The notes under the pieces are model-generated. The model searched no databases. It had not been told where the DNA came from and saw only the letters and a program-made list of their open reading frames with translations. This document shows, piece by piece, positions 1 through 6,755 of a stretch of DNA of 32,860 nucleotides (positions are counted from its first letter, which is position 1; each line of letters opens with the position of its first letter). The stretch covers positions 1 through 32,860 of the forward strand of contig BCRI01000084.1 of the NCBI GenBank assembly GCA_001552515.1. The letters run 5' to 3'. The stretch is from Sphaerimonospora mesophila NBRC 14179 = JCM 3151 (GTDB taxonomy: Bacteria > Actinomycetota > Actinomycetes > Streptosporangiales > Streptosporangiaceae). Both the position numbers and the translations under genes were made by a program.

Positions 1-7
1 GGACGGC

Positions 8-211
8 ATGAGCGAGTACGCCGCCACTTTCGAACTCATCGACGCAGACAAGGACGGGCGGATCTCCGCCGACGAGTTGGTCCGCCTCATGGCGGTGCTC
101 GGTGATCCCCTCACCATCAGTGGGGCGCACGGGGCGATCGCCAAGGTCGACTCCGACGGCGACGGGCTGATCGACCTCGGCGAGTTCGACGCCTGGCTGC
201 GCGGCCGCTGA
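8..211 (+). CDS. EF-hand calcium-binding protein (small, two EF-hands; possibly 5' partial)
   Basis: This 67-residue acidic protein has two EF-hand loops. Loop 1 is DADKDGRISADE near residues 12-23 and loop 2 is DSDGDGLIDLGE near residues 48-59. Both have Asp at positions 1, 3 and 5 and Glu at position 12, so both should bind Ca2+. Size and layout match the small calcium sensors or buffers known from Streptomyces and relatives, which are cytosolic. Only seven bases precede the ATG, no ribosome-binding site can be seen, and the frame stays open to the window edge, so the true start may lie upstream. The target or partner cannot be told from the sequence. Confidence 0.8.
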   Translation: MSEYAATFELIDADKDGRISADELVRLMAVLGDPLTISGAHGAIAKVDSDGDGLIDLGEFDAWLRGR

Positions 212-229
212 CATCGGAGGCCCGGACCG

Positions 230-1603
230 TCAGTCCGGGCTGAAGATGTCGGCGGCGGTGACCGTGAGGATCCCGGGTTCGGCCTCCCGCACCTCGGTTC
301 GCCCGCAGATCGCGTACCGCAGGCGCCCGGGATCGGGGACGAGCCCGGCCGCCTTGGCCATCAGCTTCGGCAAGACCCGGCGAGCCTGCACCGTCCTGGC
401 CCATTTCGACTCTCCGACCAGCACGGGTTCACGGCCACGCCCGCTGAGCACGACGGCGTCGATCTGGTTCTGGCCATCGGCCTCCCACCAGGGGCCGATG
501 GCCACCACCCGCGGGTCGATCTCGGCCGCCCGACGCCGCAGGTGGTCCCGGAAGGCCTCCTCGTAGATCCCGCCCATGTGATCGTCGAGCCCCTCTACGA
601 TCACCGGCAAGATGGTTTCACCGAGGCCGATCTCGATCTTCGACCGGTTCCGCATCAGCGGGCCGAGATAGAACGCGAGGAAGTTGTCCGCGATGCGGTA
701 GAGCTTCCGTCTCGACCTCCGCTCGTCCTCGGTCACCGGGATCAGGCGTTCTACCAGCCGAAGCTCGATAAGCCGATCGAGGGTCCGCGTGGGATCACTG
801 CCGACCGCGTCACCGATCTCGTGGAACCGGGTCCGGCCGACCGCGATCGCGTCCAGGACGGCCGCCGGCTGATGTCCGCCGCCCAACTCCGTGGCGAGAA
901 TCAGACGGCCCTCGTTGTACAGCGGGGCACCCGGGCGCATCGCCAGCCGGAGCAGGTTGCTCTCGATCGGATCATCCTGGTCCCAAAGCGACAGGTAGAG
1001 CGGAACACCGCCCACGATCCCGTAGACCCTCGCGCGGTCCTCGGGGGACAGCCTCGGCAGCATCAGCGCCGCCTCGTGCGGGCGGAACGGGTGGAGTTGC
1101 AGGTTGAGGTCGAACCGCCCGTAGAGCGGCGCACGATACTCCTGCATCTCCCACATCGCCCGGACCGACGACCCGCTGAGCAGGATGCGCAGCTTCGTCC
1201 GTCCCTGAATACGGTCGAGGATCGCACGCATGATCCCCGGCAGGTCCGGAGACATCGCGGTCAGCTCGGGGAACTCGTCGAGGACCAGAAGCAGGGGCTC
1301 CTGCTCGGCCTGGGCCGCGAGATGCTCGAAAGCGTCGTACCAGTCCCGATAGGGGTTGACGTCGAGCTGCCGGAGCCCGCCCGGCAGTGCGGCGGCCACC
1401 TCGCGGGAGAACTGCGCCAGCTCGAAGGCGGGCGTGCTGCCTGCGCCGGTGTAGAAGACGAGCCTGCGCCCTTCGGCGAACCGGCGGATCAGCGAGGTCT
1501 TACCGACGCGCCGCCGCCCCCAGATCAGCCCGGGGCGCGGGTATGGGCGTGCCCACCAGCTCTCCAGAGCGGCCAGTTCCTTCACGCGGTTGACGAATCC
1601 CAT
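230..1603 (-). CDS. ATP-binding protein, ATPase_2 / DUF234 family
   Basis: A 457-residue P-loop ATPase. Walker A is GRRRVGKTS (about residues 29-37), Walker B is LLLVLDE (104-110), and a sensor-like ILLSGSS follows. The middle holds a winged-helix-like region. The C-terminus has ID...VLVGESKW, a D-x(n)-E-x-K arrangement like the PD-(D/E)xK nuclease fold of DUF234. Known members occur singly in archaea and actinobacteria, have no firm function, and have been compared with MNS/STAND-type ATPases. The gene is divergent from the IclR gene. TAGGTT lies 6 nt before the ATG, so the mRNA may be leaderless, although GAGGGG could also serve as a ribosome-binding site. The palindrome at 1623-1649 covers its upstream promoter region. 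Family is fairly sure; role is unknown. Confidence 0.85.
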   Translation of the reverse strand: MGFVNRVKELAALESWWARPYPRPGLIWGRRRVGKTSLIRRFAEGRRLVFYTGAGSTPAFELAQFSREVAAALPGGLRQLDVNPYRDWYDAFEHLAAQAEQEPLLLVLDEFPELTAMSPDLPGIMRAILDRIQGRTKLRILLSGSSVRAMWEMQEYRAPLYGRFDLNLQLHPFRPHEAALMLPRLSPEDRARVYGIVGGVPLYLSLWDQDDPIESNLLRLAMRPGAPLYNEGRLILATELGGGHQPAAVLDAIAVGRTRFHEIGDAVGSDPTRTLDRLIELRLVERLIPVTEDERRSRRKLYRIADNFLAFYLGPLMRNRSKIEIGLGETILPVIVEGLDDHMGGIYEEAFRDHLRRRAAEIDPRVVAIGPWWEADGQNQIDAVVLSGRGREPVLVGESKWARTVQARRVLPKLMAKAAGLVPDPGRLRYAICGRTEVREAEPGILTVTAADIFSPD

Positions 1604-1622
1604 CCCCTCAACCTACATGCCA

Positions 1623-1649
1623 CGTAGCCTACGTCGGACGTAGGCTACG
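1623..1649. promoter_or_regulatory. Perfect 13-bp-arm palindrome, candidate operator between the ATPase and iclR genes
   Basis: The arms CGTAGCCTACGTC and GACGTAGGCTACG are separated by one base. Each arm itself contains GTAG..CTAC symmetry. The site lies 19 bp upstream of the ATPase start and 47 bp upstream of the iclR start, in a 93-bp divergent intergenic region. It is too close to both starts and between divergent genes to be a terminator. The natural reading is an operator, most likely for the neighbouring IclR regulator, whose family often represses its own divergent promoter region. Which protein binds is inferred. Confidence 0.6.
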
Positions 1650-1683
1650 CCTGATGCAGGTTCGGGGTTTCCGGGCGGGGCGC

Positions 1684-1699
1684 GATAATCGACAGCATG
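1684..1699 (+). promoter_or_regulatory. iclR -10 box GATAAT, leaderless start
   Basis: GATAAT at 1684-1689 is followed by seven bases and then the ATG at 1697. There is no Shine-Dalgarno sequence. The spacing fits transcription starting at the A of the start codon. The -35 region (TTCGGG at 1661-1666) is weak. Confidence 0.5.
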
Positions 1700-2443
1700 A
1701 TGGCGGCCGAGTCGGCGCAGACGCTGGAACGGGGATTACGGCTGTTGCGGCTGCTCGCGGAGGGCCACCGCGGGCGTACGCCCACCGAGCTGGCCGGTGA
1801 GCTCGGCCTCAGCCGTCCGGTCGTCTACCGGCTGCTCACCACCCTGCAGGCCGAGGGCTTCGCCAGAAGGGACGCCGACGGGCGGGTCCACCTCGGTTTC
1901 GGCGTCCTCGGGCTGGCCCAGGCCGTACAGCCCCTGCTGCGCGCGACGGCGCTCCCGGTGCTGCGCACGCTCGCCGAGCGGGCCGGGGCGACGGCGCATC
2001 TGACGATCGCCGAAGGCGACGAGGGGCTGGCCGTGGCCGTGGTCGAGCCGTCGTGGACCGACATGCACGTCGCCTACCGAGAGGGATCGCGGCACCCGCT
2101 CACCCGCGGCGCGGCGGGGCTGGCGCTGCTCGCGCTGCGGTCCGGCGGCTCCAGCGGCTCCGGCGGCTCCAGCGGCTCCGGCGGCTCCGGCGGCTCCGGC
2201 GAAGACAGCGCGAACGACGGCATGAGCGAGGGCGGCGATCCACCGCTCCGCACGAGCCACGGTCAGCTTCAGGAGGGCGCCACGGGCATCGCCGCGCCGA
2301 TCACGGGGCTCTCGTGGCTGGAGGCGTCGGTCGGCGTGGTCAGCTTCGCCGACCTCGACGTGGCGACGGTGGGCCCGCTCGTGCTCACCGCCGCCGGGAA
2401 TCTCGCCGCGGCCCTCGCGCAACCGAAGCCCTCGTCCTCATGA
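1697..2443 (+). CDS. IclR-family transcriptional regulator with a Gly/Ser linker insert
   Basis: A 248-residue regulator. The N-terminal winged helix is clear: LERGLRLLRLL, then TELAGELGLSRPVVYRLL as the recognition helix (about residues 8-62). An IclR-type effector-binding domain follows (about 80-245). In the family this domain binds aromatic or other small carboxylates, and the protein acts as a dimeric repressor or activator. Where a helix is normally found (about residues 149-168) this protein has a pure Gly/Ser run encoded by a tandem repeat at 2141-2200; the conserved part resumes at EGATGIAAPI. It is divergent from the ATPase gene. IclR proteins such as HmgR control homogentisate genes and an hmgA homologue starts 1.06 kb downstream, but that link is only inference. 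ATG 1697 is chosen from the -10 spacing; ATG 1700 is possible. Confidence 0.88.
   Translation: MMAAESAQTLERGLRLLRLLAEGHRGRTPTELAGELGLSRPVVYRLLTTLQAEGFARRDADGRVHLGFGVLGLAQAVQPLLRATALPVLRTLAERAGATAHLTIAEGDEGLAVAVVEPSWTDMHVAYREGSRHPLTRGAAGLALLALRSGGSSGSGGSSGSGGSGGSGEDSANDGMSEGGDPPLRTSHGQLQEGATGIAAPITGLSWLEASVGVVSFADLDVATVGPLVLTAAGNLAAALAQPKPSSS
2141..2200 (+). repeat. In-frame Gly/Ser tandem repeat inside iclR
   Basis: Nine-base units of the form GGCTCC(A/G)GC are repeated about six times, in a higher 18-bp period (GGCGGCTCCAGCGGCTCC). They encode a flexible GGSSGS-type linker in the regulator's effector domain. The repeat is in frame and probably length-variable by slippage. Confidence 0.85.
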
Positions 2444-2507
2444 ACCGAGCCCTCGTCCTCATGACCTAGCCCTCGTCCTCATGACCTAGCCCTCGTCCTC
2501 ACGAACC
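2427..2507 (+). repeat. 20/21-bp tandem repeat across the end of iclR
   Basis: There are four units of AGCCCTCGTCCTCATGACCT type, starting at 2427, 2448, 2468 and 2488. The first unit encodes the last residues and contains the iclR stop codon TGA (2441-2443). Units 2 and 3 carry further TGA and TAG triplets. A second short direct repeat, GACCGGCTCAC, follows at 2515-2525 and 2527-2537. The array looks like expansion of the 3' end of the gene into non-coding DNA. Confidence 0.85.
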
Positions 2508-2541
2508 GGCGGGCGACCGGCTCACAGACCGGCTCACGCCG

Positions 2542-3318
2542 TCAGCCGCAGCGCCCGAACATCTGCACGTAGGTCACGGCCGGGGTGACGGATCCGGCGG
2601 CCGGATCCGCGCTGCCCGGGGCCGATCGGGTGTAGATCTCGGTGTAAGCCGGGCTGAGGATGTTGTCGCGGTGCGGCTTGCTGTTCATCCACCACGTGAC
2701 GGCCGCCCGCGGCGTGACGTACTCGCGGCCCCACCCCACGTAGGTGTTCTCTCCGACGGAGAACGAGGCGCAGCGGCGACCATAGCCCTCCGCCTGGGCA
2801 CGGCTCACCGGGGTCGAGCCGGTCAGCGGATTCACGTGCGGGTCGCACATGGCGGGGTCGCCCTTCACCGGGCGGCAGTTCTTGCCCGGCTCCACCTTGC
2901 CCCACCAGCGCAGTTGGACGGCGGCCTCGACATGCTTGCGTGCGGCGGCGCTGAGGGCGGGGGGCTTCCGCAGCCCGAGATACTGCAGCAGCGGCTTCAG
3001 GCCGCGGCTGGTCCGTTCTGCGTTGACCAGGCACCGAACCGCGTTCTGGATGTGGATCCACTGGTAGGCGAAGGTGGAGCGCCCCAACGCGGTGTCGGGG
3101 AATGCGGATCTGGGCCGGTAGACCAGGTCGATCTTCGCGCAGTTCCCGGCGCCTTTCAGCGTCGGGGCGGCGGCCGCCGGCTGTGTCGATGAAACCGCGG
3201 TGGCCAGGCTGAGCAGGAGAGCACAGGTCACGGCGCGGGCGGCCCGCCGGTGGCGCCGTGACCCGGGGTGGTCGGACACGCTCCGCTGCCTGCGGGAGAG
3301 CGGCAAGAGGCTGTTCAT
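2542..3318 (-). CDS. Secreted CAP-domain (SCP/PR-1-like) protein
   Basis: A 258-residue exported protein. It has a long Arg-rich n-region, a hydrophobic stretch (about residues 28-44) and an Ala-rich cleavage region near TQPAAAAP (45-52). The CAP core follows: CLVNAERTSRGLKPL, then SVGENTYVGWG, then AVTWWMNSKPHRDNILSPAY, the usual order of CAP signature segments with the conserved Glu and second His. Several Cys residues could form disulfides outside the cell. ATG 3318 is chosen because AGGAG sits seven bases upstream; a longer frame to 3423 has no such site and would run into the hmgA promoter. Actinobacterial CAP proteins are mostly of unknown function. It is divergent from hmgA with no evident functional tie. 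Confidence 0.85.
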   Translation of the reverse strand: MNSLLPLSRRQRSVSDHPGSRRHRRAARAVTCALLLSLATAVSSTQPAAAAPTLKGAGNCAKIDLVYRPRSAFPDTALGRSTFAYQWIHIQNAVRCLVNAERTSRGLKPLLQYLGLRKPPALSAAARKHVEAAVQLRWWGKVEPGKNCRPVKGDPAMCDPHVNPLTGSTPVSRAQAEGYGRRCASFSVGENTYVGWGREYVTPRAAVTWWMNSKPHRDNILSPAYTEIYTRSAPGSADPAAGSVTPAVTYVQMFGRCG

Positions 3319-3451
3319 AGGGGGGCTCCTCGGGTCGATGTCCCCCAAGTGATAAACGGAGGCCCTTTCAGGGGCCTTGCGGTGCCCTTGTAGCCGTCGC
3401 GCTCGCCCCGATGTGTTTGACATTCATGGCACATTGACGGATCGTCGTACG

Positions 3452-3483
3452 TATAGAGGACATCAGTGTCCGATAAGCGGACA
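3452..3483 (+). promoter_or_regulatory. hmgA promoter -10 with overlapping inverted repeats (candidate operator)
   Basis: TATAGA at 3452-3457 is a candidate -10. Immediately downstream lie two overlapping dyads: GGACA-N4-TGTCC (3458-3471) and TGTCCG-N5-CGGACA (3467-3472 and 3478-3483). They share the TGTCC half-site, giving three half-sites in a row. Their place at and just after the expected transcription start fits repression by blocking RNA polymerase. No good -35 at normal spacing was found. The binding protein is unknown; the IclR regulator at 1697 is one candidate. Confidence 0.5.
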
Positions 3484-3505
3484 TTTTCGGCCATGGAGGA
3501 TAGCC

Positions 3506-4678
3506 ATGCCGTACTATCGCAGCGTCGGCGAGGTGCCGCGCAAACGCCACGTGCAGTTCCGCAAACCCGACGGCGGGCTCTACCAGGAGGAGCTGATGGG
3601 CGAGGAGGGCTTCTCCTCCGACTCCTCGCTCCTCTATCACCGCCACGCGCCGACGGCGATCGTGAAGGCCGAGGCCGTCGACGGGGGCGGCTCCGGGCTC
3701 ACCGCCAATCTCCCGCTCTCGCCGCGTCACTTCCGCACCCGCGATCTGTCGCCGACCGGCGATCTGGTCTCCGGGCGCCTGCTGCTGGCCGGCAACGCCG
3801 ACGTCCGCATCTCGTACGCCGCCACGGACGCGCCGAGCGAGCTCTACCGCGACTCGATGGGCGACGAGTGCGTGTACATCGCGAGCGGGCGGGCGCGCTT
3901 CGAGTCGACGTACGGCGCGATGGACGTGGGCGAGGGCGACTACGTCGTGGTCCCGACCGGGACGATCCACCGCTGGGTGCCGCAGGGTCCGGTGACCGCG
4001 CTGGTCATCGAGGCGGCCGGGCACATCAGGCCGCCCAGGCGCTACCTGTCGCAGTACGGACAGTTCCTGGAGCACGCCCCCTACTGCGAGCGTGACCTGC
4101 GCGGACCGGCCGAGCCGCTGCTGGTGGACGGCGAGGAGGTCCCGGTCCTGGTCCGCACGAGGGGCGGGCTGACCCGGCTCACCTACGCGCAGCACCCGTT
4201 CGACGTGGTCGGCTGGGACGGCTGCCTGTACCCGTACGCCTTCAACATTCACGACTTCGAACCGATCGTGAAGCGCACGCACGCGCCGCCGCCGGTCCAC
4301 CAGACGTTCGAGGGGCCGAACTTCGTCATCTGCTCGTTCTGCCCCCGGCCGCTGGACTTCCATCCCGAGGCCGTGCCGATCCCGTACAACCACCACAACG
4401 TGGACTCCGACGAGTTGATGTTCTACGTGGGCGGCGACTACACGGCGCGGAAGGGGTCGGGCATCGACGTCGGCTCGATCTCGCTGCACCCGGCGGGCTT
4501 CACACACGGACCGCAGCCGGGCGCGGTGGAGGCGGCCGTCGAGGCCGTACGGCAGGGCATGACGACGACCACGGAGCTCGCGGTCATGCTCGACACGTTC
4601 CGGCCGCTCGACCTCGGCCCGGCGGCCCTGGCCTGCGAGGATCCGGCCTACGCCTGGACGTGGAACGCCCGGACCTGA
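3506..4678 (+). CDS. hmgA: Homogentisate 1,2-dioxygenase
   Basis: A 390-residue cupin-fold non-heme iron dioxygenase. It opens the ring of homogentisate to maleylacetoacetate in phenylalanine/tyrosine breakdown, in the cytosol. The N-terminal cupin-like half includes GDECVYIASGRARFES and an HRW segment. The C-terminal half carries PYNHHNVDSDELMFYVGGDY (about 294-313) and HPAGFTHGPQPGA (328-340). By family pattern the Fe ligands are His297, Glu303 and His334, with spacing close to the human enzyme. Length is normal for the actinobacterial type. The start is set by GGAGGA five bases before ATG 3506. No fumarylacetoacetase, maleylacetoacetate isomerase or HPPD gene is nearby, so the pathway is scattered. 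Confidence 0.95.
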   Translation: MPYYRSVGEVPRKRHVQFRKPDGGLYQEELMGEEGFSSDSSLLYHRHAPTAIVKAEAVDGGGSGLTANLPLSPRHFRTRDLSPTGDLVSGRLLLAGNADVRISYAATDAPSELYRDSMGDECVYIASGRARFESTYGAMDVGEGDYVVVPTGTIHRWVPQGPVTALVIEAAGHIRPPRRYLSQYGQFLEHAPYCERDLRGPAEPLLVDGEEVPVLVRTRGGLTRLTYAQHPFDVVGWDGCLYPYAFNIHDFEPIVKRTHAPPPVHQTFEGPNFVICSFCPRPLDFHPEAVPIPYNHHNVDSDELMFYVGGDYTARKGSGIDVGSISLHPAGFTHGPQPGAVEAAVEAVRQGMTTTTELAVMLDTFRPLDLGPAALACEDPAYAWTWNART

Positions 4679-4741
4679 GTACGGCCACCAGGTGGGCGGT
4701 CCGATCGCGGATCACGACCGGACGTGTTCGTGTCGTCACCT

Positions 4742-4772
4742 TCCGCTACTCTGGGGTGTCCCGAGTAGCGGA
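4742..4772 (+). promoter_or_regulatory. 10-bp-arm hairpin or operator just upstream of the lipoprotein gene
   Basis: TCCGCTACTC (4742-4751) pairs perfectly with GAGTAGCGGA (4763-4772) across an 11-base loop. The loop itself contains GGG..CCC. The 3' arm ends inside the ribosome-binding sequence GGAGG (4770-4774), 10 bases before ATG 4784. If transcribed it could mask the binding site; as DNA it could be an operator. Confidence 0.5.
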
Positions 4773-4783
4773 GGCAGGAACAT

Positions 4784-5158
4784 ATGCGCCGGATCGCCGC
4801 CTGGGCTCTCCCGGCCCTTCTCCTCGTAGCGGCCATCGGGGGCTGTGCCGTACGCGTCCCGCCCGCACCCCGCATCACGATGACGCCCTCGTCGGGCACC
4901 GTCACCACCCGGCCGCCCGGCGAGCGCATCGTGGTGCGGGCCGAGGGCGGCCGGCTGTCGAGCGTCGTGGCGTTCGCCGGACGGGACCTGGTGCCCGGGG
5001 GCTTCGACCCCTCCCACACCGTCTGGCGCTCCGCCCGTCCGCTGCGTCCCGCAACGGAGTACGCGGTGAGCGCCGTGGCGGCCGGTGCCCAGGGTGTCAC
5101 ATCTCGGTTCGCGCACCACTTCCGAACGATTACCCCGGACAGAACTGGACAGGGATAA
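4784..5158 (+). CDS. Lipoprotein with a lone L,D-transpeptidase-type Ig domain
   Basis: A 124-residue protein with a lipoprotein signal: positive start MRR, hydrophobic core, and lipobox IGGC with Cys21 as lipidation site. Residues about 30-115 (ITMTPSSGTV, then RLSSVVAFAG, then RPLRPATEYAVSAVA) follow the pattern of the first Ig-like domain of mycobacterial-type L,D-transpeptidases. The catalytic YkuD domain with its SHGC motif is absent, and the frame ends cleanly before the next gene's ribosome-binding site. It is either a stand-alone Ig-domain lipoprotein or the remnant of a larger gene. It sits 53 bp before nfeD in the same direction and could be co-transcribed. Confidence 0.6.
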   Translation: MRRIAAWALPALLLVAAIGGCAVRVPPAPRITMTPSSGTVTTRPPGERIVVRAEGGRLSSVVAFAGRDLVPGGFDPSHTVWRSARPLRPATEYAVSAVAAGAQGVTSRFAHHFRTITPDRTGQG

Positions 5159-5211
5159 CTTAGGGGAACCCTGACCCAACGGACTTCGTTATTGCTTATG
5201 GAGGCGGGCAA

Positions 5212-5643
5212 ATGGAGTCCTGGATCGTCTGGCTCATCCTGGCGGCGGTGCTCGGAGTCGCGGAGATCTTCACGCTGACCGCCGCTCTCGGGCTGCTGTC
5301 CGCCGCCGCGCTGCTGACGGCGGGAGCCGCCCTCGTCGGACTCCCGGTCGGCCTCCAGCTCGCGCTGTTCGGCGCCGCCTCGACCGCCGGGCTCGTCGTC
5401 GCGCGGCCGCTCGCACAGCGGCTCATCAGGCAGCCTCCGCTCCGGCGCTTCGGCGTGTCCGCCCTCATCGGCAAGCCGGCCTACGTGACCAGTCAGGTCA
5501 CCGCGCACGGCGGCAGGGTGCGCATCGGCGGTGAGGAGTGGTCCGCCCGGGCCTACGACGACAGCCTCGTCATCCCCGCCGGCGCGACCGTGGACGTGAT
5601 CGAGATCGAGGGCGCCACCGCCCTCGTCTACCCCAGGGAGTGA
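5212..5643 (+). CDS. NfeD-family membrane protein
   Basis: A 143-residue short NfeD protein. Two or three hydrophobic helices fill residues 4-70 (WIVWLILAAVLGVAEIF, then LLSAAALLTAGAALVGLPVG). A soluble OB-fold domain follows: RFGVSALIGKPAYVTSQV... ending in TVDVIEIEGATALVYP. Short NfeD proteins partner with SPFH proteins of the stomatin/QmcA type in membrane organisation. The next gene is exactly such a protein and starts two bases after this stop, so the two form an operon. GGAGG lies 8 bases before ATG 5212. Confidence 0.9.
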   Translation: MESWIVWLILAAVLGVAEIFTLTAALGLLSAAALLTAGAALVGLPVGLQLALFGAASTAGLVVARPLAQRLIRQPPLRRFGVSALIGKPAYVTSQVTAHGGRVRIGGEEWSARAYDDSLVIPAGATVDVIEIEGATALVYPRE

Positions 5644-5645
5644 GC

Positions 5646-6755
5646 ATGGAGGACCCTGCCCTGATCGGCGGCATCATCGTGGCGCTGGTCGTGGTGTTCA
5701 CGGTGTTGCGCGCGGTCCGCATCGTCCCACAGGCCCGAGCGGGCAACGTGGAACGCCTGGGACGGTACTACCGTACGCTGGGCCCCGGCCTGAACTTCGT
5801 GATCCCGTTCATCGACCGGGTCCGGCCCCTGATCGACCTGCGTGAGCAGGTGGTCTCGTTCAAACCTCAGCCGGTCATCACCGAGGACAACCTCGTCGTC
5901 GACATCGACACCGTGCTCTACTTCCAGGTCACCGACCCGAGGGCGGCGGAGTACGAGATCGCGAACTTCATCCAGGGCGTCGAGCAGCTCACGGTGACGA
6001 CGCTGCGCAACGTCGTCGGCGGCATGGACCTGGAGAAGACGCTCACCTCGCGTGACACGATCAACAGCCAGCTCCGGGGCGTACTGGACGAGGCCACTGG
6101 CAAATGGGGCATCCGGGTCAACCGGGTCGAGATCAAGGCGATCGACCCGCCGAAGACCATCAAGGAGGCCATGGAGAAGCAGATGCGCGCCGAGCGGGAC
6201 AAGCGCGCCGCCATCCTGACCGCCGAGGGGCAGCGGCAGTCGCAGATCCTCACCGCCGAGGGTGAGAAGCAGAGCGCGATCCTGCGCGCCGAGGGTGAGC
6301 GCACCGCGCAGATCCTCAAGGCGGAGGGCCAGTCGCAGGCGATCGACGAGGTCTTCCAGGCCGTCCACCGCAACGACCCCGACCCCAAGCTGCTCGCCTA
6401 CCAGTACCTGCAGGTCCTCCCCCAGCTCGCGCAGGGCGAGGGCAACACGTTCTGGGTGATCCCGAGCGAGGTGACCTCGGCGCTTCAGGGTGTGTCCAAG
6501 GCGTTCACCGAATCGCTGCCGCCGTCCCCGGCCACGCGGGAGCGTGAGCGGAGCGAGGCGGGCAGCGCGGCCGTGGCCGCAGCGGAGCAGGCGGCGGCCG
6601 AGGCCAAGGCGGCGGCTGAGGACAGCGAGCTGGGACCACGCCAGATCGAGGCGCGCAAGCAGGCCGCCGATCTGGCCGGCCTGCCCGGCGCGGCGCAGGC
6701 ATCCGGTGCGGATCAGGACCCGGCCACGGCGACCCGCTCCACGAATCGTCCGTAA
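5646..6755 (+). CDS. SPFH/Band 7 protein (stomatin-like, QmcA type)
   Basis: A 369-residue membrane-anchored SPFH protein. One N-terminal helix (about residues 6-24) is followed by the Band 7 domain: IVPQARAGNVERLGRYYRTL, PGLNFVIPFIDRV, and DTVLYFQVTDPRAAEYEI (25-190). A long helical segment comes next with Glu/Gln-rich heptads AILTAEGQRQSQILTAEGEK and AILRAEGERTAQILKAEGQ (about 195-235), then the conserved LPQLAQGEGNTFWVIPSE. An Ala-rich low-complexity tail ends the protein. Oligomers form scaffold-like assemblies in the membrane. It is an operon partner of NfeD. Its last 43 bases overlap the convergent GTPase gene, so only the tail is shared. Confidence 0.93.
   Translation: MEDPALIGGIIVALVVVFTVLRAVRIVPQARAGNVERLGRYYRTLGPGLNFVIPFIDRVRPLIDLREQVVSFKPQPVITEDNLVVDIDTVLYFQVTDPRAAEYEIANFIQGVEQLTVTTLRNVVGGMDLEKTLTSRDTINSQLRGVLDEATGKWGIRVNRVEIKAIDPPKTIKEAMEKQMRAERDKRAAILTAEGQRQSQILTAEGEKQSAILRAEGERTAQILKAEGQSQAIDEVFQAVHRNDPDPKLLAYQYLQVLPQLAQGEGNTFWVIPSEVTSALQGVSKAFTESLPPSPATRERERSEAGSAAVAAAEQAAAEAKAAAEDSELGPRQIEARKQAADLAGLPGAAQASGADQDPATATRSTNRP

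Noticed and set aside
542-1627. Long plus-strand open frame over the ATPase gene
   Set aside because: It is antisense to a clear P-loop ATPase, rich in His/Arg/Pro/Asp typical of GC-rich shadow frames, and has no domain.
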